Assembly (NCBI GenBank): GCA_024036415.1
Contig: JAMWET010000636.1
Span: 1-64,000, forward strand
Length of the DNA stretch: 64,000 bases
From: Prochilodus magdalenae
Lineage: Eukaryota; Chordata; Actinopteri; Characiformes; Prochilodontidae
Reading direction: 5' to 3'
Shown in pieces: positions 1 through 12,265 of the stretch. Made by a program: the position numbers and the translations under genes. The number at the start of each line of letters is the position of its first letter. Position 1 is the first letter of the stretch. The notes below the pieces were generated by a model. That model was not told where the DNA came from, did no database searches, and worked only from the letters and a program-made list of their open reading frames with translations.

Positions 1-111
1 ACTTCTCTTTGTCTATGAAGTGAATGAATCCCAGCTGTTCTGATGGTGACCAGATGTTGGAAGATCCACCACAGTACAGAAGTAACTGTAGAACAGTTCA
101 AGTTTACTTAC

Positions 112-148
112 ATACGAGAGTGATGAGAGCGGCTCTTGATCTCTCCAT
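112..148 (-). CDS. V-set immune receptor, exon 1 only (cut by left edge)
   Basis: This is the first coding exon of a minus-strand receptor gene whose V-domain exon lies beyond the left edge. It reads ATG at 148-146 and gives MERSRAALITLV plus one base, ending before a GT donor at 111-110. The 37 nt length, phase and residues match exon 1 of M2 (33152-33188), which differs by one residue (MERSGAALITLV). In the other genes this exon encodes the first half of a signal peptide. The promoter module at 215-231 lies at the expected distance. The block to its right is a duplicate of the block right of M2, so this gene is probably the paralogue of M2. Whether the rest is intact cannot be seen. Confidence 0.8.
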
Positions 149-214
149 CTCAGAGACTGGTGTCGGGGGGCTGATGACGGTGAGGGTGTTTGAAGCGGAT
201 GTCTGTGCTGAGAT

Positions 215-231
215 CTGATTGGTCCACGTCA
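215..231 (-). promoter_or_regulatory. Proximal promoter module (CCAAT box and CRE-like half site)
   Basis: On the gene strand the segment reads TGACG, TGGA, then CCAATCAG, about 70 bases before the start codon at 148. The same order and spacing recur before every other receptor gene in the window. CCAAT in this form is a standard NF-Y site and TGACG a CREB/ATF half site; their use here is inference. Confidence 0.6.
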
Positions 232-2339
232 GTGGAACATTTCTATTTTTGATTATGGCCCACCGTGTAGCAGTTAGTCTTAATGTTCAAGCAGCTCACC
301 AATGAGAGACATGGAAAATAACCTCACACGTACCGCACTTCCTAAAAGGGTGTGATGAAAAAATAGATATCACTCGGTGGAGGTGTAGGTTTGACTAAAG
401 GCCCAACACATGTCCAACAGAGAAGGCACTGGTAAAACACAATCAGGGACTTTTATTAGATCACCAGTGAAGCTTTATATTCATGTTTGAGACTAAAGTA
501 CATCAGCACTCTTTCAGAGATCACCTTACACAGGTGGCTCAAGTCATTAAATTAGGTAGGTCACTAAACACTTCACGTTTCTGAGGCTGCATATCTTCAA
601 ATGCAACCCACCTAGCATGTTGGCACCAACACACTTGATGGTAATACCAAGGTGGTATTATTTTGCTCTCAGCCTCACTGCTGCAGCCAAGTTGCTCTCA
701 ATAAGGCCGTGAGCACCTGAGCCAAACAGGAAAGAGAACTCACAACTCTGTCACTGCCCTGTCTCCACAACTCAGCCCCCCAGAAAGAAGCCTCAGGCAT
801 AGCACAGTGGCTTACTGTGGACCTGGAGGCAGGACGCCCTCCTCTAGCCAACTCCTTCGGGAACTGTCATGCACTCATTATATTCCATATTTCTTGCCAC
901 CCTTCTGCCATCTCTCACAGCCATTATTGGCCTGGGACATCCCCCAACACCTTCCCCCATCACCAAGACCAAGCATGGAGAGAGAGGGCATGAGAGCAGG
1001 AATCTGAGTTTGGGAAGGAAAGACCTCCGCAGAAATCAAACCAGGACAGGCAAAGGGAAGGCTTTTCCTTCCTGAGGGGCCATGATGGGAGAGTTTGTGA
1101 CCATGGCATATCTTTGAAACCTCTGAAGGAACAGCTCAAGGCCTTCTTGGAGCAGTTATGGAGTGAAGGAGTGAGGGGGTCTCCTGCCCTTATATAAGCT
1201 GGAAACCTGCACTTGCCCATAACACCACCCCTGCTCTGCAGCCCAGCGATCATGATCAAATGACAGCCGTCTTCCATGACTGTCATCGTCCTCTTGTCAT
1301 CTCCCAGTGTCTCATGGGGCTGAGGTGCCAACTCTGTGTTGTTGCTGTTTTCTCTTGCTATCACTAGCCATTGCCAGCCTGAGACCAAGCATCACCACCT
1401 TCTACAGCTGTTGTCAGTGATCAAGAGATAGTTGCCTGGCACAGTCTTGTGGCCAGCGTCCCTCAGGTTTGAGGTGAACGTGGGTGTAATACTAGTTTTG
1501 GCCACTAGGCATTAGCAGTGAGCTAGAATGTTCAGTTGTAGCAGATAAAAGAAGAAGAACAGAGCAAGACAAACTAACTTTTATACCTCTCATACAAAGT
1601 CCAGGATTGGGAAAGCTCCTGGTTTACCCATTCTCTGTGTAAGTAAATGCCAGATTGAGATAATTGAGGTAAAGTGATAAGAGATTTGGGAATGAATGCC
1701 TAAAGGCCTGTGTTGAGTAAGTTATATTACTGACTGTGGATTTTTGTCTCTGTATTTCAAAAAGGCTGTTTAGGTATGCCTTTTGGAACTTCCCATCTGG
1801 TACCCCTGGCCATTTCCAGACCAACTCTGGAGACAAGGCTCACAGAGGAACTACTGGGGACACAGTTTGTTAGCCCTGGATCAACCATAGGACCCAACCT
1901 ACCACCAGCACTACAGCACAGTCATCGTACCATCTGGTACTTGGATCTTCATTGCAACCTCATCCAAGTACAGACAAGTAAGGCTGATCTAATTTAATTG
2001 AGACCCGTTTGGGCTGGAGACTACGTGTATAGACTTTGCCTCTGTGTACCTAGAGACTGACGGCTTGTTCGCCTATGGTGTGGGTTTGGAGATGGGTCTT
2101 TTTTGTGAGGTATAAAACCTGCTAGCTGTGAGCGGTAAATCAGTACCGTGTTAGTGATTTTGTGAGAAGATATACCAGCTCATTTACAGTCTGGTACCGA
2201 TACATGTTTCTGGCTCATGTTTGAAGGTCATACCTATGTCTAGTCCCCGTATCTGCTGCTGCTGTTAAAGAAAGACCCTCAATCACACAGCTTTATGTAT
2301 GTCTGGTTTTAAGCTGCAAAAGGAGGTACACATGAAACT

Positions 2340-2560
2340 GGCCCCTTCTAACTACTCAAATGATGAAACTGGCCGGTTCTTCAGATACACTACTCTGTGG
2401 AGATGATTCTGACCATTGAAGAACAGGGTAACCCAGTACACAGAAACTTAGGCGATCTCCTGTATGGTCAGTGGAGCTGAAAGAATGGACAATGGGTGCA
2501 AAAACAAGGGGGTGTACCTAATGAAGTGACAGGTAGGTGTACGTGACCACTCGATATGGT
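2340..2560. mobile_element. Arm of a palindromic MITE-like element
   Basis: The segment carries the signature GACCATTGAAGAACAGGGTA followed by the terminal part seen in inverted form at 29138-29340. A second fragment lies at about 4040-4250, and related ones lie at 35580-35760 and 36890-36960. It is non-coding and truncated. Confidence 0.6.
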
Positions 2561-3119
2561 CTTTAAATGACACATTTAGGCTCATCTGGTGAGAAAGGTT
2601 AGTACCCTTGTGTACTAGACTGTAGTGGCCTGAGTTAACCCTCCTACAGCTCTTCTGTTCCTGCATGTTCATGAGTTTCAGGCTGGAGGTTGTGTGTATA
2701 TGTGAGAGTAGCTGGGGGAGTGAACCTTCACACGGTTTTGTTTGTGATGCTACAAACAGCCACCGCATTTGTCATTATAGTTCAAACTGAGCATGACTGT
2801 GCATGTGAGTGAGTGCATGCATGGTTGGGTACACTAACCAGAACAGTGACCTGATTGATACTTTCACATTCAGATCTATTCAGACTTAACGTCAGTGTAG
2901 CCCAACCCAGTGTTCCTCAACCCTGGTTCTGGAGGCTCTACCCTACACCTGAAAGATCCGAACTGAACTGGGTAACACTGCAGAGGAGGTCAGGGCATCT
3001 GAGCAGGGCTGTGTTAGTGCAGGCCTGGGTGTTGAAATGAGCAGAAGGTTTGTCTTGTGTTGTGGCTTTCTCAGACACTGAGGGGAGTTCCTGTTTGTCG
3101 CTGCATAGATGCTGGTCAC

Positions 3120-5250
3120 CTCTAACCACAGATGTTTCCATGGCTGCGTGTGCTGCAGAAGGCTAAGGGCTGTTTGAACTATGATTGAGTACTGTTGTTT
3201 TATATTCTTTATCATTCCCTAAAGTTCTAACCTCAATCTACACCAGATCCCGGTTCAGTTTCAGCACTGCCACCCAATCCAATACAGATCTGAGGTCAGT
3301 CATTAAAGACAGCCAGTGAACAGCAATCTGACATGATCTTGCAAGACATGAGTTGCAAGGTCTCATTGTTGGGTTTCCTGTTTCAGCATTGCTTTCGAGT
3401 TCTCAGAGTGGGGGAGGAGAACCAGGTGTCATTGTGCTACCAGTTGCTTTGTGTACACTCCTTTACTCAAGTCAGAAAAAAATAAACTGCTTCACAGTGT
3501 CAAAGTCCCTAAGCCCTGTCATGTTGGGTTCCAGTCTAAGTTAGTGGGTACAGTGGTTGCTGGACTGGCAGCTGGCTCAGGGATAGTGTTCTCCAGGCTC
3601 CCTGCTGGCTCTTTATGTGGCAATAGTATGGTAGGCCAGCCTCAGGGTTTTCTCTGCCCAGTCAACTACAGGCACCCTATATAAAGCCTCTAGCACATTG
3701 GATGTCAGCATCAAGTGTCTGCTGATTTTCAGGGACAGGTCTTTATTATAGATTTGAGAGAAGATGTGGAACTCCTGGGCAAAAGTATGACCAGAGCAGG
3801 AGCAGTGTGCCAGTCGTGGGTGGGAGGTTAGGAAACCAGACTTGTTAATGGAAGGTTGCTGGTTTGATCCCCTGAACGTATAAGACACAACTGGAGTGCC
3901 TCTAAATAGGACACGTAACCCTAAACTGGTACCCAGTGCCATGGACAGGGTTGCCAACACTCCTAGTGTGTGTATATGTGTTGCCGTTTCATGGGGCGGA
4001 TGTGTTAAATGTGGAGGACAAATTCCTTTGGGACCCCGGTCACTACATTAGGTACACTACAGTGTGGAGGGGTTCCTGACCATTGAAGAACAAGGTAACC
4101 AAGTACACTTAGAAACATAAATAGACTGGAGTCTGTAACTATAGACCTATGGTGTGGTCATATATGGTCAGTGAAGCTGATAGAATGGACAATGAGTGCA
4201 GAAACCAGGAGGTGTACCTAATGTTGTGACAGGTGGGTGTATGTGACCGATCAGTATGGTCTTTATATGGTACATTTAGGCTCATGTGGTGATTCATTTG
4301 CCAGTATATGGTGAAAAAGTTTAGTACCTTTGTGTACTAGGGTGCAGTTACCTGAGTTAACCTTGCTACAGCTCTGGAGGCTGGAGGTTGTGTGTGTATG
4401 TGAGAGTAGCTGGGGGAGTGAACCTTCACACGTATTTGTTTGTGACGCTACAAGCAGCCACCGTATTGGCTATTTCAGTCTACACTAAGCATGGCTGTGC
4501 ATGTGAGTGAGTGGGTGGGTGCATGCAGGGTTGGGTGCACGAACCAGAACAGTGACCTGCGACTGTCATATTCAGATCTATTCAGACTTGAAAGTACCCT
4601 TAATGTCAGCACTTGGCCAAGTAGCCTAGCCCAGTGTTCCTCAACCCTGGTACTGGTGGCACCCTGCCCTTCAGGTGCAGGACAGGAGGCCTCCAGGAGC
4701 AGGGCTGAGAAACACTGACCAATAGGCAGGTGAGTAAAGACTGTGTCTATTTGTCAAATGTGTCCTCATGAACTCATTAGGTCTGGTGTGGCGACTTCTA
4801 CGACCTTCAGTGCGCTGTTAAAGGATCCTCCAGTCAACTGAAAGATCCAAACTGAACTGGGTAACACTGCAGAGGAGGTCAGGGCGTCTGAGCAGGGCTG
4901 TGTTAGTGCAGGCCTGGGTGTTGAAATGAGCAGGAGGTGTGTCTTGTGTTGTGGCTTTCTCAGACACTGAGGGGAGTTCCTGTTTGTCGCTGTATAGATG
5001 CTGGTCACCTCTAACCACAGAAGTTTCCATGGCAGTGTGTGCTGCAGAAGGCTAAGGGCTGTTTGAACTATGATTGAGTACTGTTGTTTTATATTCTTTA
5101 TCATTCCCTAAAGTTCTAACCTCAATCAACACCAGATCCTAGGTCAGTTTCAGCACTGCCACCCAATCCAGAACAGAAGTAGAGTCAGTCATTAGAGAGT
5201 CAGTGAACAGCGATCTGAGCTGCAGGGTCTCATTGTGGTTTTCCTGTCTC
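3120..5250 (-). repeat. Upstream family repeat, two copies in reverse orientation
   Basis: Two reverse copies of the family repeat are present, with the GGGTTTCCTGTT-type core near 3350-3385 and 5217-5250. Their partner motif CTAACCACAGATGTTTCC lies near 3122-3142, with a variant near 5011-5029. They lie upstream (5') of the minus-strand gene starting at 148. The cores contain an ETS-like GGAA and a RUNX-like TGTGGT on the gene strand. Confidence 0.65.
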
Positions 5251-5671
5251 TGTCTGCTCTCAGAGTGGGGGAGGAGACCTGCATGTCATTGTACTACCAG
5301 TCACTTTGTATACACACCTTACCCAAGTCACAGTGTCATCGTCCCTAAGCATTACCATTTTGGGAGCCCGTGCTAATTAATGGTTGGGCTGGCAGCTGCT
5401 GGGCTTGAAGCTGTCTCTGGGACAGCGTTGTTCCTGCTCGCTGCTGGCTCTTTATGTGGCAGTGGTGTAGTAGGCTAGCCTCAGTGATTTCTCTTCCCAG
5501 TCAGCTCATTGGACGGTGGAATCAAGTGCCTGCTGATGATTCCTCAGTTTCTAGTTTGGTGCAGTTAATAAGAGGATTAGAAAAGCATTATGATGGACTG
5601 AAGAATTCGTCTACCTACTGTTACCCTGCTGATTGAAATGACAGAAAAGGCAACAATGCAGGGCAAGGTGT

Positions 5672-5677
5672 TTTATT
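5672..5677 (-). terminator. Polyadenylation signal for gene M1
   Basis: AATAAA on the minus strand, about 100 bases after the M1 stop codon at 5775. M2 has the same arrangement, with its signal at 31179-31174. Confidence 0.55.
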
Positions 5678-5774
5678 ACCATATTTTGGCACAAAGCTTA
5701 TTTACATTACAGGATATTACACATTTCTCACACTGAATGTGTTGCCAGAAACGTTGAGATCCCTCTCAGCAGTT

Positions 5775-8235
5775 CTACATGTCATTGATCTTAACCTCAG
5801 AATATATCACCCAAGAGTAGGTGCTGAACTCTGAGCACTCCTCTCTCTTCTTCTTCAGGAGGTTCTGTCCTCTGCTGGGGAGGTGCAGTGAGAAGTAACA
5901 CACATCATCTCCTCCAACCTGCAGACAGGGAAGTGTGCTGGGTTACTGTCCCTGAGATATAAAGGACTATGTAGAATAATCAGTTGTGGTTGTTGATAGG
6001 CTTTGAGGAATGTATATCAGACACATTCCTCATAGCTTAGGTCAGAATTGCATTTGGTGGAAACCACAGGGATTGTGTTTATATTGTGCAGGCTGGGTAC
6101 TGTAAAGAGAGGCTATTATATAACAGAATATTATACAACACAGAAAATAACATATTAAACTCCAGATACAGGCCTGAATATCTCCTCAAAGCCCCCAAAA
6201 GGAGGAGGAATCAGACTCTACAGTCACATTGATGCTCGACACAGTGCTTCATCAGAGATGATGACCTACCAGTTAGCTGTGTGGTACAGTACCTTGTCAT
6301 GTTTTCTACTGGCTGGGTTCCTTGTAGTCTCACAGGATCGCACTGCTGACTCATGCTGCTTCCCCACTGCCAGTGAAATATATCAGGAATCAATATGTAA
6401 ACTGATCAATGGTCAGATCTATATATACTACAGGAATGTCCAGTATTATCCAGTATCTGCATTGGAGACACTGTGTGAAGATTCACTGCTGGAGTTAGGA
6501 GGAAGAATGGACGTCTAAATTTGGGTTGAGGCACGTACTAATGATATGCATGTCAATCATCTACAGCCTAGTCTGCTACATCTGTTCTGCCTGTGGTCCT
6601 AATAATCAGGAGAAGTTCACTGTTAGCCCAGTTGGCTAGTTCAGTTCAGGTGACCCGAACACTGCTTGGAAGTCTCATGTCACATCGGAGGCTGCAGTCT
6701 GATTGTACACTGGTCATCTATGGGTTCTTTAGCAATGAAAATGGTTCTATATACCACTGTGAACACTTTGAAGAACCCTAACTGTGGTAGAACAGTGTTT
6801 CTCACCCTGGTCCTCGAGGCACCCAGGAGTATTCACTAGTCCTAAACCGACTAGTTTGATATCATCACTATAGCAGAACACTTTTTGGTGCTATACAGAA
6901 CCGTTCTCAAAAGAAGATTTATATGGAACCGTCTTGGCTATAGGAGAGTTGGGCCCACCCCAGTTTTTGAAAAAGGAGTTTTTAAAGAGATGTTTCTTTA
7001 GCAAGGAGAATGACATGTTTAAAGAGTTCTCCGCATCGTGAAAGCGTTCTTCAGCTTGAAGGAGAATTTGCTGTAGATGTTTCTATATGAATCCTTTTTT
7101 AAAGGGTTCTATTCCTACTAGTTTCACATTTATAACTACAGCATAACCTCTTTGCTGCTATATCGAACCCCTCTCAAAAAGAAAAATCCATATTCTCGAT
7201 CAGTCTGAAGAACCTTTTCATGATACGATTTATCATGCTCTCTTATATCATACAAGTGCTTCTTTAAATGATTGTGGTTCTATATAGAACCATTTTCCTT
7301 GTTAAAGAACCATATGTTCTAGGTGTGTGGCATGGTCACACCTCCTATGGCCAATGTGCTTCACTATTCAAGGTCTACTTCTCGTCTACCAAACACATAA
7401 AAAGGACTTTGGAACACACTGAGCATGTAAAGAGAACCTACCTTTAATTCTGGTTCTGTAGATCCAGTACACACAGGTGGAGGAAAGGAGAACACACACA
7501 GGACACACACTGACCAGCAGGTTCCAGCAGACACTACAGTCTGATAGAGGAGGGGTGGAGGGGGTCTGGGGTTTGGGGTCTACCAACAAAGAGTAGAACT
7601 AAGAGGTTCTGGTGGGTGCAGATCCAGAACTGAAACACTAATGACTCAGTAAGTCACAGGCTATGAAGACATTAGTGTTAACTAGAACCAGAGTGACCTT
7701 ACCGTGTAAAGAGAGTCGGGTGGTCCTGTTTCCATACAGACAGACATCCTCCCCAGAACAAGCTCGAGCTTTATCTCTGATAGGCCGTGTTTTCTGTAGA
7801 GCGCAGTAGTACAGGCCCAGATCTGATTCACTAACGTTCCTCACCAGGAGATCGCTGGTTTTGCTGAAGGAACTCCACACAATAGAGTAGCGTGGATGAG
7901 CCTCTTCGTGGATAACCATGTGCTCATGTGAGGAGTTCCTAAACCAAACCATGCTAAATCCATGCTTCCAGTTACAATCACTGTAGAGAACAGCATTGTC
8001 TCCTGGTCTGACCTTCACCTCCACTTCTTCTCCAGAGATCCTGGAGAACCAAACACCTGCAGCACACCAACCACACTTTAGACTGAACAAAGACGAGGGT
8101 GCAGATCCCACATACCTTTACAAGCCGTGTTAGGTTTTCTTAAACAGGTCTGATGGTAACCAGACTGAAGGATCCACCATAGACTAAAGACACAGTCTAC
8201 TTACACATGAGAGTGATGACTCCTGACTTCTCCAT
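5775..8235 (-). CDS. M1: single V-set immune receptor with three ITIM-like motifs
   Basis: Joined exons on the minus strand are 8235-8205, 8056-7703, 7579-7442, 6342-6293 and 5918-5775, giving 717 nt and 238 residues, all in frame with GT-AG junctions. Exon 1 gives MEKSGVITLMC. Exon 2 completes the signal (VWFSRISG) and encodes a V domain with the Ig landmarks VWFR, SDLGLYYC and YGNRTTRLS. The first cysteine of the family's CDC motif is serine here (YSDC), and two extra cysteines sit in the CDR3-like loop (CSGEDVC). Exon 3 encodes a Pro-rich stalk and a cysteine-rich membrane segment (WNLLVSVCPVCVLL). The tail carries VCYFSL, STYSWV and VIYSEV, all of ITIM form, so an inhibitory plasma-membrane receptor recruiting SH2 phosphatases is likely. 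Exon 4 (VRSCETTRNPASRK) is the least certain; it is supported by an identical solution in M3. The ligand is unknown. Confidence 0.85.
6700..7330. repeat. Dispersed repeat rich in GGTTCTATATAGAACC palindromes
   Basis: Repeated short motifs (GTTCTATATAGAACC, AAAGGGTTCT, AAGAACC) fill this intronic stretch between exons 3 and 4 of M1. The same block is at about 40360-40945 in M3. It resembles non-autonomous DNA-element debris common in fish introns. No coding potential is seen. Confidence 0.55.
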
Positions 8236-8301
8236 CTCAGAGACTGGTGCTGGGCGGCTGATGAGAGTGAGGGTCTTTGAAGCGGATGTCAGTGCTGAGA
8301 T

Positions 8302-8318
8302 CTGATTGGTCCACGTCA
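8302..8318 (-). promoter_or_regulatory. Proximal promoter module of M1
   Basis: On the gene strand: TGACG, four bases, then CCAATCAG, some 67 bases before the M1 start codon at 8235. It is the same module as before the other receptor genes. Confidence 0.6.
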
Positions 8319-8642
8319 GTGGAACATTTCTATTTTACGTTGCGGCCCACAGCATAGCGGTTAGTCTTGTTGTTCAGAGAGCTCACCAATGAAAGATGTG
8401 TAAACTGATCACATGATCACTGACTGATGGTCAGTTCTTAACACTGTGATCTATATTTAGACGTGTGATTAACCTCACTGTTCCATTTCTTTGATTCTGG
8501 GTATGTAGGTTTAGAGTCAGCAATGTTCATCGTCCTCGACAGTGTAACCGTGACAGGGCACCCACCCTTCTGTGACAGGTATGCCCGAGTCTCTTTGAGG
8601 GCTGTGTCTCCGTCTGGACTGCTCTTTCTGGACTGGCATTAA

Positions 8643-8720
8643 GTCAGTGAGTGAGTCAGTGAGTGAGTGAGTCAGTGAGTGAGTCAGTGAGTGAGTCAGT
8701 GAGTGAGTCAGTGAGTGAGA
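8643..8720. repeat. GTGAGTCA-type short tandem repeat
   Basis: About 75 bases made of GTGA and GTCA four-base words, with a loose 12-base higher-order unit. It lies in the divergent gap just 5' of M1 and has no partner at the M3 locus. Confidence 0.8.
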
Positions 8721-10429
8721 GGTGACTTCTGGTCAACACACTGATTCAGTTCAGTTATAGCAGATTGCAGGGCTTTCTGGGTAATGTAATTCCTCAAAGA
8801 ACAGTGACACCGATCACTGAACAATGTCCTGGTCTGTAACAGACAGGGAGTTTCCTAAACCCACAATGAGAGTTAACTCCACATATTCACACAGCTATGA
8901 ACACACATACACAGACCTATAATAAACACCTGATCACTCCATCTGATACACAGTGCCCCTCCCCCTCCAAACCTGAGAGCTTAAAACAGGAAACCCACAA
9001 TGAGACCCTGCAGCTCAGAACACCTCAGACCACTGTTCACTGACTGTCTGTACTGACTGGTCTCACATCTGCTCTGTGCTGTGTAGATGGGAGTTTCAGG
9101 CCTGGTTAAAGTGGAGGAACTGATCCAGGATCTGATATGAACAAGAACAAAGAAAATGAAACTGGCCTGTGAAACTGCTGCTCAGTTGGCGCTTGTATTC
9201 TACACCACACACAGTCATGGAAACATGTGGTTAGCAACGGTCACCTCATAAACACATCAGACCCCTCAAAGACTGTTTAACCATCTACCATTTCTCTTTT
9301 CTGGAACCGGTTACCTGAAATCTAAGTGGATCGAACCCTTTCAAAGTGCAGATGATCAAACATATGACTTGGTTAAAGAAAAAACAATGCCACGTTAAGC
9401 AGTACCATCAGATTCTGTTGAAGGTGCTGTCTTGTACAGTGCCTGATTGCTGTTGACAGACAAAGTACAAACAGAGATAGCATAGTATATAGATCATCTT
9501 CACATGACGATCCTGGGAATAGGTATATAGGCAGCTCTATAGCCAGAGGGCTAATATGAGGGAATTAGCCAAACTAGCCCAAAACTCACAAGGGATAGAT
9601 ATCAAAAGGTGAAACTGAAAATGGTCAGCTGGTCAGTGTGCTGGACAAGGTACCTTTACAACTGCACGTACCCTCACTCACACATGAGCAGTTTAGACCG
9701 TAATGGAGAATGTGGTTTCAAACCCACCCACGCAGGCGTGAGTCCGAGAGCCATCTAAGCTCAGATCTGCAAAAACAGGAAACCCACAACAAGACCTGCA
9801 GCTCATAGCACTATATGCTTATATCCTTTAATAACTGACCCCTGACCTGCTAACAGTAGACTCTGATGAATAACAATCACAGGTTAGTGTAAAAATGGTA
9901 CCTGTCCTAGAATCAGTTTAAAAGATCACATGGTCAAATATTCAGTTCACTCACAGGAGACAAGGGATGTACATAGGTCACCAATAACACTGACGGGTAT
10001 GGCAGTACATGATGCTACACTACATCTAATATACCTTTGGCCTAAGATGATGATTTGGAAAGCTAATGAGCAGCAAACATTGTTTTCATCTAACTTTGGG
10101 CCTCATGTCCAAGCAGTGAACAGCAGTGACACTCCCACATTCCAGGGTGACTTCACCACATTCCTGTGGCTCACTCTACATCAATAGCCTTATGTTTTCA
10201 GCAGAGGAATAGTGCACCACAAAGAAAACTGTACTGGAAAGAATTTTGTGGCCGGTAGTGAGAAACGCAGAGCCCAGTGAAAATGACATCAGGTACAACA
10301 GTGCAAGGCTCTGCAGGGATGATGGTCTGATGAGACTTGGCACAACAATGCCCATCACTGATACAACAGAGCACGCATATATGCAACCGCAGAGTCGACC
10401 AAGCTCAGCTAATGTCTCTTTGAATTCAT

Positions 10430-11080
10430 TAAATTGTAAGGTGTGGGTCCATGCCACTGGCCACCAGCAGGGGGCATGGGTGGCACAGTAGAGGAGCTGG
10501 TGGATCTGGGTCAAAAGACTCCAAACCCCAGAATCCATCAGCAGTAATCAGCACTGATCATGCCCACCTGTGTGGCACGGCATAAAAACCCAGCCCAAAT
10601 GGCTGCTCACTGTCGCACCTTTTGAGGGGCGAATGGTAAGGTAAAAAACGGACAGACAGGGAAGGAAAATGTCCTGGGGGGAAAAAAAAAGGAAAGATAA
10701 GAAAAAGCCTGAGGGAGAAAAAAAGAGACATAGAAAAACAAAAGGCTTCCCAACAAGGCCAAAAGAAAGAGCCCTGGGAACATGACAAGTTTTACATTTC
10801 AGACCATCTCCTTTATTAGAGCATACTAAACTTGGTGTCTGCTTTGTTAGGGAGTTCTGCCTTTTTGTTGTGCATGACTTTTCAGACAGCTTGTTCCAAG
10901 TTCCACTACACAGTTCCAGTAGCAAAGTGGTAGTGCTTTGGTCTGCGGTAACTCACGTCACCAGTTTGATTCAGGCCTTGTACCAAGCATATACTCATTC
11001 AGATTTTGACATGGAGTAAAATAAATACAAACCATTTCGCTCTACATTTGGGTCCACCACCCCCAACTAGAGTACTGACT
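10430..11080. mobile_element. TATA-containing repeat, possible LTR remnant
   Basis: A recurrent block with the order CACCAGCAGGGGGCA, CACAGTAG, CAGTAATCAGCACTGA, CACCTGT, then GGCATAAAAACC. Related copies lie at 26125-26460 (with GGTATAAATA) and 61220-61720, and a diverged one at 15345-15700. The TATA box and downstream layout suggest the promoter part of a retroelement LTR, but no paired LTR or internal coding region was found. Confidence 0.4.
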
Positions 11081-11449
11081 CACTGAAAATGTGTTTCAGG
11101 TAAAAACATCTGTAGCTGTAGGTTGATATATTATTGATAGCTAGCTTAGGGGCTTGTGTGGTCTAGTGATCTTCAGAGTTATGTCTCTGGGGTCTGATAG
11201 GGTCTCTCAGGCTGAACAAGCTGGGGTGAAGACCCAGACTAACCAATCTAAAATCTCCTATTAAAAAGAGGATGCAGTATATTGTGTGCCTTACTTAGAG
11301 AGGGTTACTGGGACCTATCCCATGAGCCAGGCCTGGTGGTCAGGTAGCCCATGTGAGGTTATGCTGGATATTACTGGCATAGGCCAGTGTACAGAAAGAT
11401 TTTAACTCCTACCTCAAGGAGTAGCAAAAGGCTATATTAAATGGACCTC

Positions 11450-11900
11450 AGGAACAGTACCTATGGACTGGCTGACTGGGATTTGGAGTTCTTGCTGACC
11501 TGAGAATCTCTGGTTTACATTGTGAACTCATCGGCTCAGTTGAGAGCAATTGCACTCCTGAATCATGCAGGTCATTTTTACTGAGGTCCAGCTCTTTCAG
11601 GGAGTATGTTTCTAGTTTTAAAACGGATCCCAGATTTACACGTCTTTTTTCTAGGATTACATAATGAAAGTCTGCAGAGGGAGAACACAACAACAGATCA
11701 TGCTGTACAGTCAAATGAGTTTGTAGTTCTTGCTGACCAGAGAATCACCAGTTTACAGTGCAAACTCTTCAGTACAGTTGAGAGCAACTCCACTCCTGAA
11801 TCCCGCAGGTCATTTTTACTAAGGTCCAGCTCTTTCAGGGAGTATGTTTCCAGTTTTAAAAATGATCACAAATATAATTACACACTGCTCAGCCTGCCTG
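11450..11900 (-). pseudogene. NLR-type leucine-rich-repeat exon remnants
   Basis: On the minus strand two tandem segments read like fish NLR (NACHT-LRR, NLRC3-like) repeats: [20 protein letters not shown] within 11620-11500, and [20 protein letters not shown] in the second copy within about 11850-11690. The consensus LKELDLSNNDLxDSGVxLLS is well known in that family. An acceptor-like CTCTGCAG precedes the first repeat. No NACHT domain or continuing frame is present, so these are isolated pseudogene exons. A matching copy is at 62210-62600. Confidence 0.65.
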
Positions 11901-11979
11901 GGAAAATGTATGCCAAAGTGCTGGATAGAAGACAGAGCTGTACTTGAACTTTCATACATATTGTTGAGGGGGCATGGGA

Positions 11980-12265
11980 ACACAGTCTATATATATGTGT
12001 TTTGTGGGCTTTAGTAAAGCCTATGACTGTATTCCCTAAGATGTTTTGTGGGGTTCCTTTGGGAGTGTGAGGTGCCAGTGCCATTACTATGGGCCATTCA
12101 GTCTCTGTAGCTCCAGAGTGATTGATGTCTGTATACTTAACAATAGGTCAAGCTTGGTAAAGGTAGATGTTGAACATTGTGCCTCCACTTCACTTTGTGA
12201 TATTCATGCACAGAGCACCAATGCTTCTTCACTAATTATAGGAAGAGGGTTTTTGAGATTGGCTT
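11980..12265 (+). mobile_element. LINE reverse transcriptase fragment
   Basis: The plus strand shows FSKAYDCIP (about 12010-12040) in one frame, then PLLWAIQSLYSRVID-like residues and a SLCDIH segment in shifted frames. This matches the fingers-palm region of fish non-LTR retrotransposons. The copy at 62590-62830 keeps SPLLFVIFM after the cysteine of the RQGC motif. It is frameshifted and short, so it is dead. Confidence 0.6.

Larger units (their letters stand above)
232..5670. repeat. Gene-free repeat block (left copy of segmental duplication)
   Basis: No receptor exon was found here. The stretch aligns by eye with about 33270-39500: near-identical runs occur at 440-600 and 33460-33640, 840-1180 and 33900-34200, 1500-2300 and 34690-35500, and 2850-3200 and 36090-36400. 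Inside it a further tandem duplication is visible, about 2395-3690 against 4060-5500. Open frames on the minus strand at 960-1388 and in its partner at 33919-34476 share a segment, but they are broken differently and look like unidentified repeat sequence rather than genes. Confidence 0.7.

Noticed and set aside
960..1388. Open minus-strand frame of 142 codons, with a related one at 33919-34476
   Set aside because: The two duplicates share only part of the reading frame and differ by frame-changing indels elsewhere, so the frame is not conserved. It looks like repeat sequence.
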